Shown: piece by piece, positions 35,823 to 42,411 of the stretch | How positions within the stretch are numbered: the first letter of the stretch is position 1 | How the letters are laid out: the number at the start of each line of letters is the position of its first letter | From: Coprobacillus sp. CAG:698 | GTDB taxonomy: Bacteria > Bacillota_I > Bacilli_A > ML615J-28 > CAG-698 | DNA: 64,000 nucleotides | NCBI GenBank assembly: GCA_000431235.1 | Contig: HF988712.1 | Location: 1-64,000 of the forward strand | Direction of reading: 5' to 3' | Position numbers and translations under genes: made by a program | The notes under the pieces: generated by a model | Seen by the model: only the letters and a program-made list of their open reading frames with translations | What the model was told of the DNA's origin: nothing | Database searches by the model: none

Positions 35823-36055
35823 TCTTCGATATTATCATTATGTGCAACAGTTTTTCCACATGTAAACGAATTACCTTTTGGACAATTACTATTACTATAA
35901 GCATCTTTTGAACATGTATAATTTACTGAAGATCCACAAGTATAACTACTTCCTTGTCCACAAAGACTTTGAGTACATGATGCCGATGTAAATATATATT
36001 CATCTAAATCTTTTTTTGTATAGCATAATATAATTGGTTTTTCAAATTTTGTCAT
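35813..36055 (-). CDS. Cys-rich RiPP precursor-like peptide
   Basis: 80 aa. The N-terminal 22 residues (MTKFEKPIILCYTKKDLDEY) could be a leader. The rest is Cys/Ser/Gly/Asn-rich with Cys at 27, 32, 40, 48, 58 and 66 (spacings 5, 8, 8, 10, 8). An aromatic-Thr-Cys motif appears three times: SYTCG, NYTCS and SFTCG. It ends HNDNIEEWI. The gene has the best ribosome binding site of the operon (AAGGAG, 36060s) and sits right before the PqqD-like and radical SAM genes. This is the arrangement of sacti-/ranthi-type peptides. Crosslink type not predictable. Confidence 0.82.
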   Translation of the reverse strand: MTKFEKPIILCYTKKDLDEYIFTSASCTQSLCGQGSSYTCGSSVNYTCSKDAYSNSNCPKGNSFTCGKTVAHNDNIEEWI

Positions 36056-36519
36056 AATGTCTCCTTATATAATTTAATATTTTTTATTCTTGCTATAGTA
36101 TCTCTTTTTGAATTACGCATATCTATGTTAATTCTAAAAGAGATTATTTTTTTTCTTACAGTAATATATAGCTTATTACTTTTGTTATTATCATTTTTAT
36201 AAATTTCGTAATGAGAATCGTTTTGTTCAAAAGCTTCAATTGTAATATTTTTTAAAATATAATCTATAGAATCGTGTAAAATTATTTCAATCAAATCATC
36301 GAAAACTGGTTCATTCAAATATATGTGAATAAAGTGGAATAATGAATCATCACTTCGCCATATACTATTAATGGAATCTAATGAATTATAATCTATTACA
36401 TTATATTGTGTATATTTAAAACCATTAGTATTTATAGAAAAACTATCTGCATCTATACACCTAAAAACATTATTTAAAAGTACATAATTATTCTTATTTA
36501 CTTTTGAAAACGTTTCCAT
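36052..36519 (-). CDS. Unknown protein, possibly the C-terminal part of the upstream BtrH-like gene
   Basis: 155 aa with no recognised domain: beta-rich and Asn/Asp/Ile-rich (NSIWRSDDSLFHFIHIYLNE). Its frame stays open for another ~25 codons upstream of the ATG at 36519, up to the G7 tract where the 36549-37400 frame could shift into it. No convincing ribosome binding site precedes the ATG. This suggests that it is the distal part of one ~450-residue protein. It overlaps the peptide gene by 4 nt (ATGA). Confidence 0.6.
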   Translation of the reverse strand: METFSKVNKNNYVLLNNVFRCIDADSFSINTNGFKYTQYNVIDYNSLDSINSIWRSDDSLFHFIHIYLNEPVFDDLIEIILHDSIDYILKNITIEAFEQNDSHYEIYKNDNNKSNKLYITVRKKIISFRINIDMRNSKRDTIARIKNIKLYKETL

Positions 36520-36548
36520 ATCATTTGATAATTTTTTGTTGTTTTCTT

Positions 36549-37400
36549 CTATCTTACTAAAATTATAGTCGCCAATTTTCCCCCCCTTTTTAAAAACAAT
36601 ATATAATCATATATCAATTCTTTTCTCTTCAAATAATATTCATTATAAGTGTTAAATGAATCTATAGAAAAGTTATCCTTAATATATTTACGAATAACAT
36701 TTAAACTATTAATAAAATGTCTAATAATATATTCATTATTGTATTTACCATCGTTATGATATTGAATTAAATTATCATTAATTAATAATTTTCTATAAAT
36801 AGGAATTAACTTTTCTAATAATGATGAAAATGAAACATCCTTATATTTACTTAATTTTATAAATAAATATTCAAGTTTATTTATTTTTGATAAATTTATC
36901 ATATTTCTAAACATATCAAATGTCATTGAATTTTTTATAAATATATTTGATTCCGTCAAATTATGTAACAAATCATTGTTAATCATAGAAGAATCATGAT
37001 AATAAATTAACTCGCGTTCTGTATCAATTCCGCTTATTATTACATTATAATTCAATTTTTTACCATAATCCAATTTATACACAGATGAGGTATACCAGCA
37101 AAAACATGGTATAGAAAAAATTAAAGGACTCTTGACTGCCAAATTATCATGGATATAGTTAATTTCATCAGTAATTGGACTACATTTTATATCCATATTA
37201 TATCCAAAGTTAAAAGAAATAATTCTATTGTAATCTTTAGCTTTTGAATGATTACAATAAATACTACAATATGCACAATAGAGATCAAAAAGTTCGGGAT
37301 CGTAAAAACTAAGCATATTGCCAATCGTCAAATCAAAACAATCGATCTGTGTAAAATCATACTTAAATGCTTGAGAAGAAATTTCTAATTGAATTATCAT
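36549..37400 (-). CDS. BtrH-like / papain-fold protein, first gene of the RiPP-like operon
   Basis: 283 aa. The N-terminal TQIDCFDLTIGNMLSFYD, then KSPLIFSIPCFCWY and LNYNVIISGIDTERELIYYH, resembles the BtrH N-terminal (butirosin acyltransferase) or C39-like Cys-peptidase layout: nucleophile Cys (C21), a 'P-V-x-V' strand and a 'H-x-V-x-x-G-Y-D' strand. The expected His of the last strand is Asn here, so catalysis is uncertain. The rest is helical. The last 13 residues lie after a G7 tract. With one extra G or a -1 slip the frame continues into the next gene. Family call tentative. Confidence 0.5.
   Translation of the reverse strand: MIIQLEISSQAFKYDFTQIDCFDLTIGNMLSFYDPELFDLYCAYCSIYCNHSKAKDYNRIISFNFGYNMDIKCSPITDEINYIHDNLAVKSPLIFSIPCFCWYTSSVYKLDYGKKLNYNVIISGIDTERELIYYHDSSMINNDLLHNLTESNIFIKNSMTFDMFRNMINLSKINKLEYLFIKLSKYKDVSFSSLLEKLIPIYRKLLINDNLIQYHNDGKYNNEYIIRHFINSLNVIRKYIKDNFSIDSFNTYNEYYLKRKELIYDYILFLKRGGKLATIILVR
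36580..36594 (-). other. G7 tract and U UUA AAA slippery heptamer at a gene junction
   Basis: On the coding (minus) strand T TTA AAA (36594-36588) is in frame with the 283-aa protein and is directly followed by AGGGGGGG (G7, 36586-36580). A -1 shift here joins the frame to the 155-aa protein with no stop between. Could be programmed frameshifting, phase variation or a homopolymer sequencing error. Confidence 0.7.
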
Positions 37401-37501
37401 ATACTTCTTAAAACTACCTTATAAATTTTTAACCTTTTAAAACAAATATAATCACCTACTTTTTTCATCATTCATAAATAAATACAATTAATTCTCATTA
37501 C

Positions 37502-37523
37502 AAAAATATCAATTGATATTTTT
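37502..37523. promoter_or_regulatory. Perfect 22-bp palindrome upstream of the RiPP-like operon
   Basis: AAAAATATCAA followed by its exact reverse complement. It lies ~30-50 nt downstream of the predicted -10 and ~100 nt upstream of the first ORF. It could be an operator for a dimeric regulator, or an RNA hairpin ending in TTTTT acting as attenuator. Confidence 0.55.
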
Positions 37524-37549
37524 CCTTCATATATTTCTATGCCACTATT

Positions 37550-37577
37550 ATTATATCATACAAAAAAAAAAAATCAA
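37550..37577 (-). promoter_or_regulatory. Putative promoter of the RiPP-like operon with homopolymer spacer
   Basis: Minus strand -35 TTGATT (37572-37577) and -10 TATAAT (37550-37555), spacer 16 nt. A 12-nt T run on the minus strand (A run 37562-37573) fills most of the spacer and the end of the -35, so one-base slippage would change spacing. No other promoter-like pair was seen in the 213-nt gap. Confidence 0.5.
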
Positions 37578-37613
37578 GAGAAATCGCTTACAAAATTTTT
37601 TATATTAAATTAT

Positions 37614-37937
37614 TTACAAAACAATAATATGTATATCATTAGATAATTCAATTATATTATACAAAGACTCATTATTTATGTATATTCTTTCTTCTCTTGT
37701 TAACCAAATAATAAATGATTTAGTATATAATGCTTCTATAAGAAATTTTTTTGTTTTCTTATTAAAAGCAATAAAATTATCATCATAATCAATATCCAAA
37801 CATCTAGTTGCTAAGTAATAAATATTTATCCTAGTATTTGCTATTTGCAAATATTCATCGGCACAATAGTTTGGGCAGTTATCACAAGTGTATATTTCAA
37901 ATAAGTCTAAAATAGTTCTTTTTCTTTTGCATTTCAT
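37614..37937 (-). CDS. Small Cys-containing protein of unknown function
   Basis: 107 aa. The N-terminus has CDNCPNYC, a possible metal or disulphide site, and the rest alternates hydrophobic and charged stretches (FIIWLTREERIYINNES). No family recognised. It is the outermost gene of the AT-rich island, 213 nt upstream of the RiPP-like operon and with extremely AT-rich sequence on its 5' side. It could be a regulator or a remnant. Real status likely but not certain. Confidence 0.5.
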   Translation of the reverse strand: MKCKRKRTILDLFEIYTCDNCPNYCADEYLQIANTRINIYYLATRCLDIDYDDNFIAFNKKTKKFLIEALYTKSFIIWLTREERIYINNESLYNIIELSNDIHIIVL

Positions 37938-38051
37938 ATTAATAATTATACTATTAAAATTTCATAATTTATAATTTTTTATTATTATTTTTCTTTTTAA
38001 AATAAAAAATTATTATTTCCTTTATTTATTAATACATATCTAAATTAATTT

Positions 38052-38087
38052 AAAAAGCCAACTAATACACTATGTACTAATTGACTT
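38052..38087 (-). terminator. leuS terminator
   Basis: In the minus strand RNA, GUCAAUUAGUAC pairs over 12 positions (including G-U pairs) with GUAUUAGUUGGC, with a 5-nt loop, and UUUUU follows. The wobble pairs only work in the minus direction, which fits leuS. Confidence 0.85.
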
Positions 38088-38094
38088 TATTTAC

Positions 38095-40518
38095 TTAAAT
38101 TACTATATTAACTAATTTATTTGGAACAACGATAACTTTCTTTACACTTGCTCCATTTATAAATGCTTTTACTTTTTCACTTTCTAAAGCTTTCTTTTCC
38201 ACAGTTTCTTTAGAAGCATTCATTTCAACTTCTAATTTATCTCTCATTTTACCATTTACTTGTACTATTATAGTAGCTTTTTCTAAAGCAACTTTGTTTT
38301 CATCAAATTCAGGCCATTTAGCATAAGCAATAGACTCGTTATGATTTAGTACTTGACTATATAGTTCTTCTGTTATATGAGGTGCTATAGGATTAAGTAA
38401 TTTTAGGAATCCTTCTAAATACTCAAGTGGTACTTTCTTTTCTTTATAACATTCATTAACAAACATCATCATTTGTGATATTGCTGTATTGAAACGAAGA
38501 TTTTCATAATCTTCAGTTACCTTACGAACTGTTTGATGATAAATTCTATCAAGATTATCGTTCTTATCAACTATCTCAGCAACTTCACTATACAATCTAT
38601 AAACACGTTCTAAGAATCTTCTTGGACCTTCTACACCTTTTGTTGACCAAGGTTTTGTTGCTTCAAGTGGACCCATAAACATCTCATACATTCTCAATGT
38701 ATCAGCTCCGTAGTCACGAACAACATCATCAGGGTTTATAACATTTCCTTTTGATTTACTCATTTTTTCGCCATCTTCACCAAGAATCATACCTTGATTA
38801 AATAGTTTTTGGAATGGTTCATCATATTTAACTATTCCACAATCATATAAAACCTTATGCCAGAATCTTGAATATAATAAGTGAAGAACAGCATGTTCTG
38901 TACCTCCAATATATAGATCTACTGGAAGCCAGTAATTAACCATTTCTTGAACTTTTGGATCATCAAGATTTAAATATTCATCATCCTTAGCATTTCTTAG
39001 TAGATATCCTATATAGTACCAACAACTTCCAGCCCATTGAGGCATTGTATTAGATTCACGATGTCCCTTAACACCATCAGCTCTTGTAACATTGTACCAT
39101 TCCGTAGCATTCACAAGTGGTGATTCTCCAGTTTTACTTAAAGTTACTTTTTCCATAACTGGAAGTTCAAGTGGTAAATCTTCAAGAGTTAAACACTCTG
39201 TTGTTCCATCATTCCAATGAATAATTGGGAAAGGTTCGCCCCAATATCTTTGACGAGAAAAGATCCAGTCACGAAGTTTATAATTAACACTCTTCTTACC
39301 AATATTCTTTTCTTCTAAAAACTCAAGCATTTTATTTATGGCTTCTTCTTTACCTAAACCATCTAAAAATCCAGAATTGATATGTTTAGCATCACCAGTA
39401 AAAGCTTTTTCTTGGATATCGCCATCTAAAACAGGGATGATTTCAATATTAAATTTCTTAGCAAATTCATAGTCACGATCATCATGAGCAGGAACAGCCA
39501 TTATTGCACCAGTTCCATAACTTGATAATACATAATCAGCTATCCAAATAGGAATATCTTTGCCATTCACTGGATTTACTGCATATGCTCCTGTGAAGAC
39601 ACCTGTTTTGTCTTTATTTAGATCTGTACGATCTAAGTCACTCTTTGATTTTGCAATTTCAATATATTTATTTACTTCATCTTTTTGAGCATTTGTAGTT
39701 ATTTCTTTTACAAGTGGGTGTTCAGGAGATAAAACGCAATATGTTGCTCCAAATAGTGTATCACATCTTGTTGTGAAGACAATAAATGATTTATCTGTAC
39801 CTTTTACAGTAAACTTTACTTCTGCACCAACGCTTTTACCTATCCAATTTCTTTGCATATCTTTTACAGATTGAGGCCAATCAAGTTTATCTAATCCTTC
39901 AAGAAGTCTTTCAGCATATTTTGTAATCTTTAAAACCCATTGTCTCATAGGTTTTTTGACAACTGGAAATCCTCCTCTTTCAGAAACCATTCTTCCATTT
40001 TCATTTAACACTTCTTCGTTAGCAAGAACTGTACCTAATTCTTCACACCAATTAACTTCAATGTTCTTTACTTCAGCAAGGCCTTTTTCGTAAAGTTTTG
40101 TGAAAATCCATTGTGTCCACTTATAATATTTAGGATCACATGTTGCAATTTCACGATTCCAATCATATGAAAGTCCTAAAATTTCTAATTGATTCTTAAA
40201 TACATTTATATTATTGTACGTAAATTCTCGTGGATCCTTACCAGTTTTGATAGCATATTGTTCTGCTGGTAATCCGAATGCATCCCATCCCATTGGATGA
40301 ATTACATTATACCCTCTCATTCTCTTATAACGAGAAATGATATCAGTTGCTGTATATCCTTCTGGATGCCCTACATGTAAACCGGCACCACTTGGATATG
40401 GAAACATATCTAAGGCATAATATTTAGGTTTATTAGGATCATATTTTGTCTCAAATGTATGGTTTTCCTTCCAATATTTTTGCCATTTTTTTTCTATTTC
40501 AATGTGATTATAGCTCAT
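38095..40518 (-). CDS. leuS: Leucyl-tRNA synthetase
   Basis: 807 aa. Charges tRNA-Leu. Class I signature HIGH variant in FPYPSGAGLHVGHPEGY, then HPMGWDAFGLPAEQYA. The KMSKS loop is in GEKMSKSKGNVI. The editing (CP1) domain between them has FTTRCDTLFGATYCV and TGAIMAVPAHDDRD. The anticodon-binding domain and C-terminal extension are complete. Length is normal for bacteria. It follows a DUF1189 gene by 2 nt, so no T-box leader exists directly before it. Confidence 0.97.
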   Translation of the reverse strand: MSYNHIEIEKKWQKYWKENHTFETKYDPNKPKYYALDMFPYPSGAGLHVGHPEGYTATDIISRYKRMRGYNVIHPMGWDAFGLPAEQYAIKTGKDPREFTYNNINVFKNQLEILGLSYDWNREIATCDPKYYKWTQWIFTKLYEKGLAEVKNIEVNWCEELGTVLANEEVLNENGRMVSERGGFPVVKKPMRQWVLKITKYAERLLEGLDKLDWPQSVKDMQRNWIGKSVGAEVKFTVKGTDKSFIVFTTRCDTLFGATYCVLSPEHPLVKEITTNAQKDEVNKYIEIAKSKSDLDRTDLNKDKTGVFTGAYAVNPVNGKDIPIWIADYVLSSYGTGAIMAVPAHDDRDYEFAKKFNIEIIPVLDGDIQEKAFTGDAKHINSGFLDGLGKEEAINKMLEFLEEKNIGKKSVNYKLRDWIFSRQRYWGEPFPIIHWNDGTTECLTLEDLPLELPVMEKVTLSKTGESPLVNATEWYNVTRADGVKGHRESNTMPQWAGSCWYYIGYLLRNAKDDEYLNLDDPKVQEMVNYWLPVDLYIGGTEHAVLHLLYSRFWHKVLYDCGIVKYDEPFQKLFNQGMILGEDGEKMSKSKGNVINPDDVVRDYGADTLRMYEMFMGPLEATKPWSTKGVEGPRRFLERVYRLYSEVAEIVDKNDNLDRIYHQTVRKVTEDYENLRFNTAISQMMMFVNECYKEKKVPLEYLEGFLKLLNPIAPHITEELYSQVLNHNESIAYAKWPEFDENKVALEKATIIVQVNGKMRDKLEVEMNASKETVEKKALESEKVKAFINGASVKKVIVVPNKLVNIVI

Positions 40519-40520
40519 TT

Positions 40521-41354
40521 TTAAATATCTCCTTTTCCACAGACTTGATTAAATGTCATACTATATATTAATGTCATAATTAAACCAATATAATAGAATA
40601 CTTGCATACTATACAAAGTTGCAAATAGTTCACCAAACACCATAGGTGTTACCAAATATATACTCATCTGCCAATACTTAGAAAACTTCAAATTATTACC
40701 TTTTGAAAAACGACCAAATATTGTAACTATTAATGATAAAAGTGCTAAGCCTCCACTTGAAATTAGTACAAGACTAACTATTGTTATCCACATTGTTTGA
40801 TTTTTATATGTGTTGATAATCGAACTAAGATTTGTAAATATGTTTTCCCAATATTTATAATCATTTTCTTTAGCTTTAGAAAAATCAATTCCATTTAAAT
40901 TATACTTATCATAAGTTACAAGTAATGTTGGATAATTTCTATATTCGTAAACTCCATCAATAGTAAATAATATTCTCGTTTTTGTGATACTAAAGCCTGA
41001 TGCTCTATTAACTGTATCTGGCAGCGTTTTGCTTGAACTAAAATAAATATCATAATTTGTAGTACTAATCACATAATATGACTTTTCTATGTTTTCACCA
41101 TCACTTATATAAGTTAATTTATTGTTTTCAATTTTATATGGTATCACTTCTGACATCTGAAAAGCTGTTCTAACTTCTTCCATAAAATTTGTACTTAAAT
41201 TAGAAGAAAAGACAACTCCAATTGTCATCGGAATAGCGTAAATTAAAACCAATATAAAGAAATAAATAGTAGTCAATATCTTTTTGTCATCTTTATAATA
41301 GTATATTTTCCCTGGTGAAAATAAACCATCCATTAGTCTTTTTATAATTTTCAT
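40521..41354 (-). CDS. DUF1189-like membrane protein
   Basis: 277 aa. One transmembrane helix (~28-50), a large extracytoplasmic middle part, then three further helices (~190-215, 233-250, 252-268). It starts LMDGLFSPGKIYYYK, similar to DUF1189 proteins of Bacilli ('F..s...p.kia.fr...'). Function unknown. It is co-transcribed with leuS (2-nt gap) from the divergent promoter at 41405-41433. Confidence 0.7.
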   Translation of the reverse strand: MKIIKRLMDGLFSPGKIYYYKDDKKILTTIYFFILVLIYAIPMTIGVVFSSNLSTNFMEEVRTAFQMSEVIPYKIENNKLTYISDGENIEKSYYVISTTNYDIYFSSSKTLPDTVNRASGFSITKTRILFTIDGVYEYRNYPTLLVTYDKYNLNGIDFSKAKENDYKYWENIFTNLSSIINTYKNQTMWITIVSLVLISSGGLALLSLIVTIFGRFSKGNNLKFSKYWQMSIYLVTPMVFGELFATLYSMQVFYYIGLIMTLIYSMTFNQVCGKGDI

Positions 41355-41404
41355 AATGACTTAATTTTCCTCCGTATTTATTTTTTTAATTTCTTATTCA
41401 ATAT

Positions 41405-41433
41405 ATTTTAGCACACTTCTCATAATTTTACAA
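41405..41433 (-). promoter_or_regulatory. Promoter of the DUF1189-leuS operon
   Basis: Minus strand -35 TTGTAA (41428-41433) and -10 TAAAAT (41405-41410) with a 17-nt spacer. GGAGGAAAA follows before the ATG at 41354. Confidence 0.55.
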
Positions 41434-41442
41434 TTAAATATT

Positions 41443-41484
41443 TATAATAATTCTTTAATTTATGATTATAATAATTCTTTAATT
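41443..41484. repeat. 18-nt direct repeat in the leuS/udk divergent region
   Basis: TATAATAATTCTTTAATT occurs at 41443-41460 and again, identical, at 41467-41484 (24-nt period), just upstream of the leuS-operon promoter. Could be a duplicated regulator site or simple AT-rich duplication. Confidence 0.8.
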
Positions 41485-41569
41485 AATGTTCATTATCTTT
41501 TAATATTGACTTATAAACATATGTTTTGCTATTTTATTCTATATTATTTCTTTTTTCAACATTTTCACA

Positions 41570-41598
41570 TTGATTTATTACAAACTTTGTGATAAAAT
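41570..41598 (+). promoter_or_regulatory. udk promoter
   Basis: -35 TTGATT (41570-41575), 17-nt spacer, -10 TAAAAT (41593-41598). GGAGGT (41611-41616) precedes the TTG start. Confidence 0.6.
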
Positions 41599-41623
41599 TA
41601 TTTGAAAAATGGAGGTATAAATC

Positions 41624-42250
41624 TTGAAAACAACAATTATAGGTATTGCTGGTGGTACTGCATCAGGAAAAACAACTGTTGCTTCACGTCTATATGAAGA
41701 AACAAAGAAATATGGCTCAGTTAATGTTATTAGGATTGATGATTATTACAAAGATCAAAGCAACTTATCTCTCGAAGAAAGAAGAAAAACGAATTTTGAC
41801 CATCCTAGTGCTTATGACAAAGATTTGCTTGTAAAACACTTAAATGATCTAAAAAAAGGAATTAGCATAAATAAACCAACATATGATTTTACAATAAGTA
41901 CTCGTAGTGATATTGTTGAGAAAATAGAACCATGCAATGTTATCATTGTTGAAGGAATTATGGCTTTTGCAATCCCAGAACTAAGAGATATGTATGACAT
42001 TAAAATTTTTGTTGACACTCCTGATGATATTAGATTTATCAGAAGATTATCTCGTGACATCGAAAAACGTGGAAGAACAGTAGACAACGTAATAAATCAA
42101 TATTTATCAACTGTTCGTCCAATGCATTTATCATTTGTAGAACCATCAAAGGTTTATGCAGATTTAATTGTTCCAATTGGTGGAGAAAACAATATAGCTA
42201 TTGATATTATCACAACAAAAATTGTTGATTTACTTAAAAAAAGCATATAA
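41624..42250 (+). CDS. udk: Uridine kinase
   Basis: 208 aa. Phosphorylates uridine and cytidine in pyrimidine salvage. Walker A GIAGGTASGKTTVAS, then RIDDYYKDQSNLSLEERRKT and NFDHPSAYD (substrate site), and FVDTPDDIRFIRRLSRDIEKRGR. The start codon is TTG at 41624, fixed by GGAGGT 8 nt upstream. One of three plus-strand genes. A clean hairpin terminator follows at 42252. Confidence 0.96.
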   Translation: MKTTIIGIAGGTASGKTTVASRLYEETKKYGSVNVIRIDDYYKDQSNLSLEERRKTNFDHPSAYDKDLLVKHLNDLKKGISINKPTYDFTISTRSDIVEKIEPCNVIIVEGIMAFAIPELRDMYDIKIFVDTPDDIRFIRRLSRDIEKRGRTVDNVINQYLSTVRPMHLSFVEPSKVYADLIVPIGGENNIAIDIITTKIVDLLKKSI

Positions 42251-42251
42251 C

Positions 42252-42279
42252 AAAAAGTCCTCAAAACAGAGGACTTTTA
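42252..42279 (+). terminator. udk terminator
   Basis: AAAAGTCCTC-AAAACA-GAGGACTTTT, a near-perfect 10-bp stem ending in T. Confidence 0.88.
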
Positions 42280-42411
42280 CTTTGTCTTTCGACTGGCATT
42301 TTTTTGTTTTCTTCCTCGAGCCAATCGAGGAACTCACTTGTAAACACTTATATGGATAATTTATAAGTTTTACATTATTATTATATGCAAATTAATTATT
42401 CCTATACATAA

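Noticed and set aside
32361..37400. Lasso peptide cluster
   Set aside because: PqqD-like, HprK-like and NTP_transf_5 genes occur in such clusters, but there is no asparagine-synthetase-like cyclase and no lasso transglutaminase. A radical SAM/SPASM gene is present instead.
38095..41354. T-box leader for leuS
   Set aside because: Only 2 nt separate leuS from the gene before it, and the leader before that gene (41355-41410) is too short for a T-box.
42261..42345. 27-codon GTG ORF on the minus strand and the CCTCGA/TCGAGG inverted repeat after udk
   Set aside because: The text reads like protein (SEFLDWLEEENKK) and is less AT-rich than its surroundings, but it overlaps the udk terminator and has no ribosome binding site. 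Possibly a remnant; not called.
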